A DNA stretch of 64,000 nucleotides from Chitinophagaceae bacterium. Lineage in GTDB: Bacteria; Bacteroidota; Bacteroidia; Chitinophagales; Chitinophagaceae. The stretch's first letter is position 1, and each line of letters begins with the position of its first letter. Positions 16,336 to 26,057 of this stretch are shown here, one piece after another. The translations under genes were made by a program, and so were the position numbers. The stretch covers positions 33,227 through 97,226 of the forward strand of contig JAIEQM010000065.1 in NCBI GenBank assembly GCA_019747705.1. The letters are read 5' to 3'. The notes beneath the pieces are model-generated. The model searched no databases. It worked only from the letters and a program-made list of their open reading frames with translations, and was not told where the DNA came from.

Positions 16336-17490
16336 TTGAATAAAGAAATTCTTTCAGCCCAATACTATTCTGTATTTCATGAACCGGCAGAAATAACGCT
16401 CCGCTCACCCGGGCGCATCAATATTATTGGTGAACATACAGATTATAATGATGGCTTTGTACTGCCTGCCGCTATTGATAAAGCCATTTTTATAGCCGCT
16501 GCTAAACGAACAGATTCGCAAATCCATCTCTATGCAGAAGCCTTTGCAGAACTATTCTCAACTGATTTGCAAAACATTCATCCATCGGCTAAAACCTGGC
16601 CCAATTATATACTGGGAGTAGTGCATGAACTGCAAAAAGCCAATCACCCGTTAACCGGTTTTAATTTGTACCTCACCGGTAATTTACCCGTTAGCGCCGG
16701 TGTTTCATCATCAGCCGCTGTGGAATGCGCCACCGTATTTGCGTTGAACGAACTTATGAACCTGCATCTTTCAAAAATTGAAATGGTGCAACTGGCACAA
16801 AAAGCGGAGCATCATTTTGCCGGTGTACTCTGCGGTATTATGGACCAGTTTGCAAGCATGATGGGTAAAAAAAATCATGCAATACAGTTAGACTGCCGAA
16901 CCCTTGCTTATGAATATATACCCCTGCATCTGAAAGGCTATTCCATTGTACTGCTTAACACCAATGTAAAACACTCGCTCGCCTCCACCGCCTATAATGA
17001 ACGCAGGCAGCAATGTGAACAGGGTGTTGCACTCATTCAAAAAAAATATCCGCAGGTGCTTGCGTTAAGGGATGCAACAGAAGCGATGCTTGATGAATGC
17101 ATCAAACCCTTTGATGTGTTGATTGATCAGCGCTGCCGTTTTGTGGTGCAGGAAATTCAGCGGCTCAAAGATGCCTGTGAAGATTTAAAAAACAATGATA
17201 TTCTCTCACTTGGTCAAAAAATGTTTGCCACACATGATGGCCTCAGCAATGAATATGAAGTGAGCTGCAAAGAGCTTGATTTTTTGGTGAACCAGGTTCG
17301 TAATAATCAACATGTGGCCGGTGCACGGATGATGGGCGGTGGTTTTGGCGGCTGCACCATCAACATTATCAAAAAAGAAGAACTGCAAAACATTATCCAT
17401 GAGCTTTCCCTTTCTTATGAAGCAGAAATGAGATTGCCTTTGACAGCTATTGAAGTAACTGTTGAAGACGGAACAGGTTTTCTGCAATAA
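16336..17490 (+). CDS. galK: Galactokinase
   Basis: The protein phosphorylates galactose at C1 with ATP in the Leloir pathway. It shows all three GHMP-kinase galactokinase motifs: GRINIIGEHTDYNDGFVLP, NLPVSAGVSSSAAVECA and ARMMGGGFGGCTINI. I place the start at the TTG at 16336, giving 384 residues, the usual length; no ATG lies between there and the first motif. The frame is open back to 16234, but that would start inside the tRNA terminator hairpin and add a spurious hydrophobic stretch. The sodium/sugar symporter gene follows 64 bases downstream on the same strand, which suggests joint uptake and phosphorylation of galactose. Confidence 0.95.
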   Translation: MNKEILSAQYYSVFHEPAEITLRSPGRINIIGEHTDYNDGFVLPAAIDKAIFIAAAKRTDSQIHLYAEAFAELFSTDLQNIHPSAKTWPNYILGVVHELQKANHPLTGFNLYLTGNLPVSAGVSSSAAVECATVFALNELMNLHLSKIEMVQLAQKAEHHFAGVLCGIMDQFASMMGKKNHAIQLDCRTLAYEYIPLHLKGYSIVLLNTNVKHSLASTAYNERRQQCEQGVALIQKKYPQVLALRDATEAMLDECIKPFDVLIDQRCRFVVQEIQRLKDACEDLKNNDILSLGQKMFATHDGLSNEYEVSCKELDFLVNQVRNNQHVAGARMMGGGFGGCTINIIKKEELQNIIHELSLSYEAEMRLPLTAIEVTVEDGTGFLQ

Positions 17491-17554
17491 GAAAAATATA
17501 AGAGGAGGTACTTATCTTCAACTGTCATTTATCAGGCTATTAAACCAACCCGTT

Positions 17555-19261
17555 ATGAATAAAGGATTGCTTGCTGCAGACTACATTGTATTTATCATTT
17601 ATATTATTGGTATTGCTGCTTATGGTTACTGGATCTACCGCAGAAAGAAAAATAAAGAAACTTCTGCTACTGATTTTTTCCTGGCAGAAGGGCAACTCAC
17701 CTGGTGGGCCATTGGTGCATCACTGATTGCTTCCAATATTTCTGCTGAGCAGTTTATTGGCATGAGCGGTAACGGGTTTCGCCTGGGTTTGGCCATTGCA
17801 TCTTATGAATGGCTGGCAGCAGTTTCGTTAATTATAGTGGCAGTGTTCTTTATGCCCATCTATTTAAAGAACAGAATTTATACCATGCCGCAGTTTTTAA
17901 AAACAAGGTATAATGAAACGGTGGCGCTCATCATGGCGGTGTTCTGGTTGTTTTTATACATTATTGTAAACCTCACTTCTATTTTATACCTCGGCACTAT
18001 TGCCATTAATAACTTAACCGGGGGAAATTATTTCTATGCCATTATGATTGGCCTGGCATTATTTGCATTGCTGATTACACTGGGCGGTATGAAGGTGATT
18101 GGTTTTACAGATGTAATACAGGTACTGGTGTTAATAGCCGGCGGATTAATTACCACTTATATTGCATTAACCATGGTGAGCGAAAAATTTGGTTTGGGAA
18201 AAGATGCGCTGTCCGGTTTCAATCAACTGTTACAAAGAGCGCCTGATCATTTTGATATGATTTTTAATAAACCCGCAGCAGGCGCCCCTCAAAACCAGGT
18301 TGATAATTATATAAGTCTGCCCGGCATTGCCATGCTTATGGCAGGCCAGTGGATTGCCAATTTAAATTACTGGGGTTGTAACCAGTACATCACACAACGT
18401 GCATTGGGCGCTGATTTGCCTACTGCAAGAACAGGTATTTTATTTGCAGCATTTTTAAAATTAATGATGCCCCTGATCGTGGTACTGCCCGGTATTGCAG
18501 CCTTTGTATTGCATCAACAAGGGGAGTTACAGCAGCAAATGCTCACCAATGGCGAACTGAGAGAAGACAATGCCTATGCAGCCGTGCTTGGTTTTTTACC
18601 ACATGGTTTAAAAGGTTTATCCATGGCAGCATTAACAGCAGCTATTGTTGCATCGCTGGCGGGCAAGGCTAACAGCATCTCCACCATTTTTACACTGGAT
18701 ATTTATAAAAAGTATTTCAACAAAAATGCTGAAGAAGCAAAAATGGTGTGGATCGGCAGGCTTGCTATTATTGGTGCATTAATCTTTGCTATTGCCATTA
18801 ACTGGAAAGATGCACTTGGTATTGGTAGCAAAGGCGGTTTTGAGTTTATTCAAAAATATACCGGCTATGTTTCACCTGTAATTTTTGCGGTGTTCTTACT
18901 GGGCTTCTTCTGGAAACGCACCACTTCCACCGCCGCCATTATTGGAATTATTACAGGAACAGTGCTGGCGATTGTGTTTGATAAAGTGCTGCCGTTAAAC
19001 GGGCAGTATGAAACGATTCTGTACACAGCCTTTGCTGATAAAGATGGTCATTACACCATTCCTTTTTTAGTGCAGATGGGATGGGTTTTCTTTTTTACCT
19101 GTATAATTATGATTGTTGTAAGCCTGCTTGATAAAAATGTGGTATCACGTTCACATACTATGGAAGTGGATCCATCCATGTTTAAAGTGCAGCCACGCAT
19201 ACTGGTGTTCATTTTAATATTACTGGCGCTGATTCTTTCTTTGTACATCCGGTTCTGGTAA
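17555..19261 (+). CDS. Sodium/sugar symporter (SSS family, SGLT-like)
   Basis: This 568-residue inner-membrane protein has about fourteen hydrophobic segments and the SGLT-type signatures ATDFFLAEGQLTWWAIG, SLIASNISAEQFIGMSGNGF and SLAGKANSISTIFTLDIYKK. It brings in a sugar with sodium; next to galK the likely substrate is galactose, which is an inference. The start at 17555 (MNKGLLAADYIVFIIYIIG) puts the first helix at the N-terminus. An upstream start at 17462 would overlap galK and is less likely. The next gene, HMG-CoA lyase, is 56 bases on. Confidence 0.92.
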   Translation: MNKGLLAADYIVFIIYIIGIAAYGYWIYRRKKNKETSATDFFLAEGQLTWWAIGASLIASNISAEQFIGMSGNGFRLGLAIASYEWLAAVSLIIVAVFFMPIYLKNRIYTMPQFLKTRYNETVALIMAVFWLFLYIIVNLTSILYLGTIAINNLTGGNYFYAIMIGLALFALLITLGGMKVIGFTDVIQVLVLIAGGLITTYIALTMVSEKFGLGKDALSGFNQLLQRAPDHFDMIFNKPAAGAPQNQVDNYISLPGIAMLMAGQWIANLNYWGCNQYITQRALGADLPTARTGILFAAFLKLMMPLIVVLPGIAAFVLHQQGELQQQMLTNGELREDNAYAAVLGFLPHGLKGLSMAALTAAIVASLAGKANSISTIFTLDIYKKYFNKNAEEAKMVWIGRLAIIGALIFAIAINWKDALGIGSKGGFEFIQKYTGYVSPVIFAVFLLGFFWKRTTSTAAIIGIITGTVLAIVFDKVLPLNGQYETILYTAFADKDGHYTIPFLVQMGWVFFFTCIIMIVVSLLDKNVVSRSHTMEVDPSMFKVQPRILVFILILLALILSLYIRFW

Positions 19262-19317
19262 AGCAGGTTGAAGAATTTTTGTTTCATAATAGCTACCTTA
19301 GTTGCGAAGGAAGCAAT

Positions 19318-20226
19318 ATGCCCCAGCAAATAATTATAGAAGAACAGGGCCTGCGGGATGGTTTGCAAACAATAACGCAAACAGTGCCCACAGCTATGAA
19401 ACTGCAGTTCATCCGTCAATTGATGGAGTCAGGTTTAAAAAGAATACAGGTGGCCAGCTTTGTGCATCCCAAATTAATTCCGCAAATGGCCGATGCAGAA
19501 GAACTCATCAATCAACTTCCATCAGCAACTGACATAATTTTTTCAGCATTGGTGTTAAATGTAAAAGGTGTGGAGCGTGCGGCATCAACATCACTCAAAC
19601 ATCTATCCATTTCACTTTCCGCAAGTGATACACACAGTCGCAAAAACGCTAATAAAAGTCTGGAAGAAGTAAAAGCTGAGTTTAAAGAAATGATGAAACT
19701 TGCTTTGCAAAAGGGTTTTACGGTTCGTGGTGGTATTCAATGTGCATTCGGCTGCAGGTATGAAGGCGCCATTGATGAACTGCTTGTTTATGATTTGGTA
19801 CAACATCATTTGGATTGCGGTGTGCAGGAAATTGCTTTGGCCGACAGTACAGGCATGGCCAACCCTGTGCAAATGAAACGTATGATGCATAATGTAGTTG
19901 AACTCTGTAAAAATGTTCCCGTTGCATTGCATTTGCACAATACAGAAAATAAAGGTTATGCCAATGTAGTTGCTGCTATTGAAACAGGTGTTATGCAATT
20001 TGACACTGCGTTTGGCGGACTTGGGGGATGCCCTTTTATTAAAGGCGCTACCGGCAATATTGCCACAGAGGATACCGTGCACATGCTGTATCAAATGGGT
20101 TATGAAACAGGAGTTGATATTGCAAAAGTTGCAGCAGTGAGTAAACAGATAGAGCAGTTCATACAACAGCCGTTGCCGGGTTTGATGTATGGGTTAATTG
20201 GAAGAGAGGATATTAAAATGATTTGA
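19318..20226 (+). CDS. mvaB: Hydroxymethylglutaryl-CoA lyase
   Basis: The 302-residue enzyme splits HMG-CoA into acetoacetate and acetyl-CoA, the last step of leucine breakdown. It is a DRE-TIM barrel metalloenzyme: EQGLRDGLQT at the start, VALHLHNTENKGYANVV carrying the HxH metal pair, and GGLGGCPFIKGATGN with the catalytic cysteine loop. Length and motifs match bacterial HMGCL. The start at 19318 is the ATG directly before PQQIIIEEQG. No other leucine-pathway gene is adjacent. It is followed at once by a decayed aldehyde dehydrogenase. Confidence 0.92.
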   Translation: MPQQIIIEEQGLRDGLQTITQTVPTAMKLQFIRQLMESGLKRIQVASFVHPKLIPQMADAEELINQLPSATDIIFSALVLNVKGVERAASTSLKHLSISLSASDTHSRKNANKSLEEVKAEFKEMMKLALQKGFTVRGGIQCAFGCRYEGAIDELLVYDLVQHHLDCGVQEIALADSTGMANPVQMKRMMHNVVELCKNVPVALHLHNTENKGYANVVAAIETGVMQFDTAFGGLGGCPFIKGATGNIATEDTVHMLYQMGYETGVDIAKVAAVSKQIEQFIQQPLPGLMYGLIGREDIKMI

Positions 20227-20238
20227 AACATTTTTTGA

Positions 20239-21651
20239 TTGCAGATAAGAAATCCAAGAACAGGTCAATACGACTACCAAATTCAACTTCTTTCTGCTGA
20301 TGAAGTGAAAGAACAATGTGATGCATTGCGTTCACAGCAGCAATAATGGTTTGATGCAGGCATTGATGCACGCATTGAAGCCATGCAGCAATGGAAACAA
20401 TCAGTTGAATTGCATAAACAGCAACTCATTGATGCCCTGTGTACAGATACAGGAAGAAAATGGGAGACAGTGCCGGAAGCAGATTTAGTTGCTTCATCTG
20501 TTGATCGCTGGTGTGGCATTGCCAAAGAATTTTTTATTACACTTACCCCCAAACAATCATTGATACCTTTTATTCAATTGCAACAACATTTGGTTCTGTT
20601 TCAATTAACCGGTATCATCTCACCCTGGAATTTTCCGTTGCTGTTAAGTTTAATTGATACTATTCCTGCATTACTGGCCGGTTGCGCTGTTATTGTAAAA
20701 CCAAGTGAGGTAACACCACGGTTTATCAAGGTACTTCAACAAACCATTGATGAAGTGCCCGCATTAAAACAAGTATTGAAATACATTGAAGGTGATGGAA
20801 CTGTTGGCGCTGCACTGGTTGATAATTGTGATCTCATTTGTTTTACCGGCAGCACCGCCACCGGAAAAAAGTATATGATGCAGCAAGCAAAAAAATGATT
20901 CCTGTGTTTTTAGAATTGGGCGGTAAAGATCCTGCCATTGTTTTAGCTGGTGCTGATGTTGATAAAGCAAGTTCCGCCATACTATGGGGCAGCACGGCCA
21001 ATGCCGGGCAAAGTTGTTTGAGTATTGAACATGTGTATGTGCAGCAAACAATTTTTGATGCATTTGTAAAACAGCTTGTTGAAAAAGCACAACACCAAAA
21101 AATTGCTTATCCCACAATGGACAGCGGCAGCATTGCTCCCATCATTTTTGAAAAACAGGCACACATCATTAATGAACATTTAAAAGATGCAATAGATAAA
21201 GGAGCGATCATTCTTTGTGGCGCTGCCCAATGTGAGGAGCATGGGGGGCGGTTATTATTTACCACCTACCGTTCTCATCAATGTAACACATCAAATGAAA
21301 CTAATGCAGGAAGAAACTTTTGGCCCTGTCATTCCTGTAATGAGTTTTCAAACAAAAGAAGAAGCTGTTGCACTGGCCAACGGAACTATTTATGGATTAA
21401 GCGGCGCCGTGTTTGCAGCAACCAATAAAGAAGCAATGGAACTGGCGCATCAAATTGAAGGAGGCGCCATCAGCATCAATGATGCAGCATTAACTGCTGT
21501 GATGCATGAAGGTGAAAAGAATTCATTTAAGTTGAGCGGCATCGGGGGCACACGCATGGGACCCTCAGCCATTAAACGTTTTATGCGGCAAAAAGTATTT
21601 ATCATTAAAGACAATGAAGCGAAAAGCCCCTGGTGGTATAAAGAAACTTGA
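20239..21651 (+). pseudogene. Aldehyde dehydrogenase gene with a stop and two frameshifts
   Basis: Joined across frames the sequence is a class 3-like aldehyde dehydrogenase of about 465 residues. IRNPRTGQYDYQIQLLS starts it; a TAA at 20344-20346 interrupts QQ-WFDAGID. The next part has ISPWNFPLLLSLIDTIPALL and CFTGSTATGKK. A frameshift near 20870-20880 leads to DAASKKMIPVFLELGGKDP (catalytic Glu) and GSTANAGQSCLSIEH (catalytic Cys). A second frameshift near 21240, in a run of G's, leads to YYLPPTVLINV and MQEETFGPVIPVM. Either the gene is decaying or two of the three faults are sequencing errors in homopolymers. A TTG at 20239 is the only start candidate. Confidence 0.88.
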
Positions 21652-21699
21652 CTTGAGAATTTTATAATTAACTTGTTTTGCTATTAATCTTTCTACAGC

Positions 21700-22009
21700 A
21701 CCAGAGGTGCGATATGTTAGTAGAAAAATCAATGCAAGATAATTAGAGCCCCATCGGGCAATGTCATTAAGTTAAGCGTCACCTCGACCGCAGGGAGAGG
21801 TCTCATAAATTTCGTACAGCTTGAATTTTATGAGATGTCTTCCCGCAAAAGCGGGACAAGCTGTTCCTCGACATGACGAAACGCTTAACTTAATGACATT
21901 GCCCATCGGGGCGATATGTTTTTAAATCCGCATATATCGCCCCGATGGGGCTCGGTATACATTTCGTATTTTTTTATATCTACTGACATTTCGCCCTTAC
22001 AGGGCTTTT
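21700..22009. repeat. Nested interspersed repeat, copy A (contains palindromic element copy 2)
   Basis: The outer repeat begins ACCAGAGGTGC, has the 20-bp inverted pair GAGCCCCATCGGGGCGATAT / its inverse around a short loop, and ends CGCCCTTACAGGGCTTT. The 143-bp palindromic element sits inside the left arm of that pair. The same arrangement recurs at 57946-58256. No protein is encoded; this fills the gene-free stretch 21652-22072. Confidence 0.85.
21750..21910. mobile_element. Palindromic MITE-like element, copy 2 (element 21759-21901 plus 9-bp duplications)
   Basis: The 143-bp element has perfect 21-bp terminal inverted repeats (CAATGTCATTAAGTTAAGCG..) and is flanked by CCCATCGGG on both sides (21750-21758 and 21902-21910). 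Its sequence appears identical to copy 3 at 58003-58145. It carries no gene. Confidence 0.92.
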
Positions 22010-22072
22010 ATAAAGAAAAATGATTTTTATAACAGAACTGGTTCTGTTTACTAATTGATAAATTCAAAAAAA

Positions 22073-22714
22073 ATGAAACTTGTTTTTGCTTTTTTATTCC
22101 TGCTTTATTCTTGCTTGAGCTTTTCACAGGAAAAGTCAAACAAACTTATCATCACTTTTCAAAAATACATCACAGGTGATTTTGATAACAGTGAACAGGT
22201 GGTGGCCGAAATAAAAGCCGGCAAACAAATCCACCCCCTGGCCATTCATGTAAACCGTGTGGCCAGCAATAAAATCAAAAACCTTCCTGCTGACTTTAAT
22301 GGTTTTTTTATTATTGAAGAAAGTTATTACCTCAATGAAGGAAAACCGGTTGATATCAAACCCTTTTTATTCTTATTTCAGGCAAAGGGAAAGAATGAAG
22401 TTCAGCTTACAGTTTATCAAATACCTGAAGGAATAAAAAAAGAAGAATTCAGAAACGATAATGAAAATTTGGCAATTGATTATAATATGCTCAAACCTTC
22501 ACCCACATTTAAAGGAGCTGTTTATACATGGAATGCAAAAGCAAAAACCTTCAGCACCAATGCACCCAATGATTTGGATAATGGTTTAAAGTTTACATTG
22601 ATTGAAACATTTACTGCCAATGAGCTCTCTGTAATGGAGTTACTGGAAAAAGATGGTAAGCATTTAACAGCTTATGACACACCCATTATCTATAAAAGAA
22701 AAGTGAAGCCGTAA
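22073..22714 (+). CDS. Secreted protein of unknown function
   Basis: Start at 22073 gives MKLVFAFLFLLYSCLSFSQ, a clear signal peptide; an upstream start at 22055 adds six residues and is less likely. The mature part of about 194 residues contains KQIHPLAIHVNRVASNKI, FNGFFIIEESYYLNEGKP and LLEKDGKHLTAYDTPIIYKR. It has no cysteines that would suggest a lipoprotein beyond the signal region. I do not recognise the family. Probably periplasmic or surface-exposed. Confidence 0.6.
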   Translation: MKLVFAFLFLLYSCLSFSQEKSNKLIITFQKYITGDFDNSEQVVAEIKAGKQIHPLAIHVNRVASNKIKNLPADFNGFFIIEESYYLNEGKPVDIKPFLFLFQAKGKNEVQLTVYQIPEGIKKEEFRNDNENLAIDYNMLKPSPTFKGAVYTWNAKAKTFSTNAPNDLDNGLKFTLIETFTANELSVMELLEKDGKHLTAYDTPIIYKRKVKP

Positions 22715-22729
22715 AAAACCTGTTTAACA

Positions 22730-23346
22730 TCAATACTTGAAGGAATTGAAAATTTTATTGGCTGTTGTTTCAAATGCATCCCGTTCATCTTCTTTAGCCA
22801 CATAAGTAAGTATAAATGCTTTACCGTTTGCAACTACAAAAAGTTGTTTGATCTGCATTGCATACGTCATACTGCCGTATTTGCCGGTGTAAACAATCTG
22901 GTATGCACGGCTGCCATTTCGGTTAAAATACATGCTTGAAACCTCTTTTAATTCTTCACCAGGTCTTTTACCGCATCCATATTTATTTTTACATACTCCT
23001 CAATGGTTAAACCGCTTTTCGCATCTTCCATTTGCAGGTTCACATTCTGATAAAAATCATCATCATCTTTTTCTTTAGGCGATGTAATTTGTATCAACGC
23101 ATTCTCCGGCTTATCATTAAACTTCCAGTTGGAAGGATAGCCAATGCTAAACTTGCCATTGGGATCACTATACTTCACTAACTCACTGCTGCCGGTAGTG
23201 GTGGGCGTGGGGTTACTGGTGGGCTTGGTATTGTTGTTGCCGGGCAGGGGATCGTTTACTGGTATGCGTGCCTGGCTCCAGGCGACAGTCACAAAAGCAA
23301 ATGCTGTAAGGGTTAAAAAAAACTGTTTCATAACTTTTCGTTTCAT
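22730..23346 (-). pseudogene. PsbP-like secreted protein gene with one frameshift
   Basis: The first part (23346 to 22948) has a signal peptide (MKQFFLTLTAFAFVTVAWS), a proline/threonine linker and the start of a PsbP/DUF1795-like fold: YSDPNGKFSIGYPSNWKF and ITSPKEKDDDDFYQNVNLQ. It ends at a stop after DAVKDLVKN. Adding one T to the TT at about 22951 joins it to LKEVSSMYFNRNGSRAYQIV and on to FETTANKIFNSFKY at 22730. Restored length is about 203 residues, which is normal for the family. A recent mutation and a sequencing error are equally possible. Confidence 0.8.
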
Positions 23347-23661
23347 GCAGTAAGAAGGGTAAAGTAGTTTGATGGTTGCAAATACATATCCTGCTTTTCA
23401 GGCAGTGGTTTAAAAATACAAACTTGTGCGGCACGAAGCAATAAATAAGCTGTAAATCCTAAAAAAATACCGTCTGCCACGGATATGGGGCATTGGTATA
23501 AATGAAAAAGGGTTCTATCAGGATTTTTACATTAGATTTGCGCATCTTATTTTAAAGGAATATGAAGCTCTGATTGGTCTTTCAGCAATACATTTTACTG
23601 CTTACAGCGCCAGACCCGCTGAATTTTCTGTATTTCATATTTAACCAATTCAATTTTTCAA
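23347..23661 (+). promoter_or_regulatory. Gene-free stretch with -7 box (23533-23540) for the MATE gene
   Basis: TAGATTTG at 23533-23540 is an exact TAnnTTTG match about 120 bases before the MATE start codon, giving a long leader. No riboswitch or repeat was recognised in the rest of the 315 bases. Confidence 0.4.
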
Positions 23662-25059
23662 ATGACAACTCAGAGCAAAGAGAGCAGGTTCTCTTATTTT
23701 ATTGATACTATTTTACAATCACTTCGTGGTGAGCAGCATGATTATACGCAGGGCAGTTTGCGTAAAGCTGTTTTCTTACTGGCTGTACCGATGATCTTGG
23801 AATTAAGCCTGGAAAGTGTATTTGCATTAGTAGATATGTTTTTTGTGGGCAGGCTTGGCAGGAATGCTATTGCCACTGTTGGTCTTACGGAGTCTGTGAT
23901 CACAATTATTTATTCCGTTGCAATAGGATTGAGCACTGCAGCAACTGCAGTGGTGGCAAGACGTGTGGGTGAAAAAAATAACGAAGGTGCCGCACACGCT
24001 GGTGCTCAATCCATTCTTATCGCACTGCTTTTTACAGCAATATTAAGCGTTGCCGGAGTTATATTTGCTCCGGATGTATTGCAACTGATGGGCGCCGCTC
24101 CTGAAGTGGTAAGGGATGGCGCCATCTTTACACGCATTATGCTGGGCAGCAGTGCCGCTATCATGCTGCTGTTTCTCATCAATGGAATTTTTCGTGGTGC
24201 AGGGGATGCTGCCATGGCGATGAAAAGTTTATGGATAGCCAGCGGCATTAATATTATTCTCTGTCCCATTTTAATTCATTTTTTTGGATTAAAAGGGGCG
24301 GCTATCGCAACAGTAATTGGAAGAAGCGCCGGTGTGGCTTATCAGTGTTATCATCTGTTTAAAGGAAACGGGCTGCTCAAATTTAAACGGCATCATTTCG
24401 GTTTTGATAAAACAGTAATTGCATCTATTATTAAAATTGCTTCGCCCGCCACACTGCAGTTTATTATTGCCAGCGGCAGTTGGATTGTACTTGCAAAACT
24501 GGTGGCAGAAAGCGGTGGCACAGACGCATCAGCCGGTTACCAGGTGGCCATCAGGAATGTTGTATTCTTTATTCTGCCGGCATGGGGTCTCAGTAATGCT
24601 GCTGCAACTCTTGTCGGTCAAAATCTTGGAGCCGGGCAACCTTTACGTGCAGAGCAGAGTGTATTGCTCACTGCAAAATACAATGCCATCTTTATGAGTT
24701 TTGTAATGCTGTTGTTTTTAGTTGCATCAAAACCCATCATCGGGCTTTTTACTCATGAGACGGAAGTGATAAAATACGGGGCGCTCTCCTTAAAAATTAT
24801 TGGCAGTGCTTATATTTTTTATGGTATTGGAATGGTAATGACCCAGGCATTGAATGGTGCAGGTGATACCAGGACCCCCACCTATATCAACCTGTTTTGT
24901 TTCTGGCTGTTCCAGGTGCCGCTGGCCTATGTACTGGTGCATGTTTTTAAAATTAATGTAACAGGTGCACTGGTTTCAATTCCTATTGCAGAAACATTGC
25001 TGGCATTAACAGCGTGGTATTATTTTAAAAAAGGCCGGTGGAAACAAATAAAAGTATAA
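23662..25059 (+). CDS. MATE-family multidrug efflux transporter
   Basis: This 465-residue inner-membrane protein has twelve hydrophobic segments in two MatE halves. Typical segments are LAVPMILELSLESVFALVDM, FVGRLGRNAIATVGLTES, and in the second half SNAAATLVGQNLGAGQP and ALNGAGDTRTPTYINL. Such transporters expel cationic drugs or metabolites using sodium or protons; the substrate cannot be read from sequence. It ends just before a bidirectional terminator shared with the converging Bax-inhibitor gene. Confidence 0.93.
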   Translation: MTTQSKESRFSYFIDTILQSLRGEQHDYTQGSLRKAVFLLAVPMILELSLESVFALVDMFFVGRLGRNAIATVGLTESVITIIYSVAIGLSTAATAVVARRVGEKNNEGAAHAGAQSILIALLFTAILSVAGVIFAPDVLQLMGAAPEVVRDGAIFTRIMLGSSAAIMLLFLINGIFRGAGDAAMAMKSLWIASGINIILCPILIHFFGLKGAAIATVIGRSAGVAYQCYHLFKGNGLLKFKRHHFGFDKTVIASIIKIASPATLQFIIASGSWIVLAKLVAESGGTDASAGYQVAIRNVVFFILPAWGLSNAAATLVGQNLGAGQPLRAEQSVLLTAKYNAIFMSFVMLLFLVASKPIIGLFTHETEVIKYGALSLKIIGSAYIFYGIGMVMTQALNGAGDTRTPTYINLFCFWLFQVPLAYVLVHVFKINVTGALVSIPIAETLLALTAWYYFKKGRWKQIKV

Positions 25060-25064
25060 TGATA

Positions 25065-25104
25065 AAAAAACCTCACAGTGATTCAATGCTGTGAGGTTTT
25101 TTTT
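25065..25104. terminator. Bidirectional terminator between MATE and Bax-inhibitor genes
   Basis: CCTCACAG at 25071-25078 pairs with CTGTGAGG at 25089-25096. Seven A's precede the stem and eight T's follow it, so it can act in both directions for the two converging genes. Confidence 0.92.
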
Positions 25105-25118
25105 ATTGAGACCGTAAA

Positions 25119-25886
25119 TTATTTTCTGCTGTTGAGTTTGGCAAGCAGGCGCAAAATTTCAAGATATAACCACACTAAGGTAATAAGCAATGCAGTTGCG
25201 CTGTACCACTCCATAAATTTGGGCACATTGTTTTCAGCTCCTTTTTCAATCATATCAAAATCAACCAGTAACTTAAAGGAAGCAAGCGCCACTACAAAAA
25301 TAGAAAAGCCGATACCGGGGGGTGAGCCTTCAAATAAAAATCCGGGCAGCGGTACTTTTGCCAGGTACAAAAACCAGGTGATAAGATAAAAAATAGCAAT
25401 GGATGCAGTGGCAATTAATATCACCCGCTTAAATGTTTCTGTAACTTTTATAATGCGGAAACGGTAAACAAAAAACATCACTGCTGCTGTTACCAGTGTA
25501 AGCATTACCGCCTGTAAAACAATACCGGGATATTTTGTTACAAACCGGTAATCATACATAGCCGATGCGCTCCCTACAAACAAACCTTCCAGTAATGCAT
25601 ACCCCGGGGCTAAGTAAGGTGACCATTCTTTTTTAAAACCCATAGTGATGATCACAGCAAGGCCGCCAAACACACTGATGAGCAACAGCGTCATGGGGTC
25701 TTTACCCCCGTAAAAATAATTCCATGCAAAAACAGAAGATGCCAGCATGAGCAGCATTAAAAATCCAAACTTGTTAATAGTGCCACGCACTGTCATCATC
25801 TGGCTTTCATCACGAATGCCTTCAAAGATGGTTCCCTGAAATGTTTTTTCATTCATTGCCGGATTACCGGAATCAAATAGTGCCAT
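25119..25886 (-). CDS. Bax inhibitor-1/YccA-family membrane protein
   Basis: The 255-residue protein has seven membrane helices and the family features: NEKTFQGTIFEG near the start, PGYALLEGLFVGSASAMYDY in the middle, and a C-terminal DFDMIEKGAENNVPKFMEWY with acidic residues thought to form a pH-sensitive calcium leak in relatives. In bacteria the family is implicated in calcium or membrane-protein quality control; the role here is unknown. It is a single gene ending at the shared terminator. Confidence 0.93.
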   Translation of the reverse strand: MALFDSGNPAMNEKTFQGTIFEGIRDESQMMTVRGTINKFGFLMLLMLASSVFAWNYFYGGKDPMTLLLISVFGGLAVIITMGFKKEWSPYLAPGYALLEGLFVGSASAMYDYRFVTKYPGIVLQAVMLTLVTAAVMFFVYRFRIIKVTETFKRVILIATASIAIFYLITWFLYLAKVPLPGFLFEGSPPGIGFSIFVVALASFKLLVDFDMIEKGAENNVPKFMEWYSATALLITLVWLYLEILRLLAKLNSRK

Positions 25887-26057
25887 AGTTTATTTTTTGA
25901 TAAAGATAAAACGTTTTTTATTGCTGATTTGTTTTTGTATAATAATTATAAATTGCCATCGTAGTCGAAAGGATACTGAAAAATCAGTGGCACAAATTGT
26001 TGCGCAAAGAGAACGATAAACCTCCGAAACCTTACCTTTAGCCTTCAACTTTATTTT

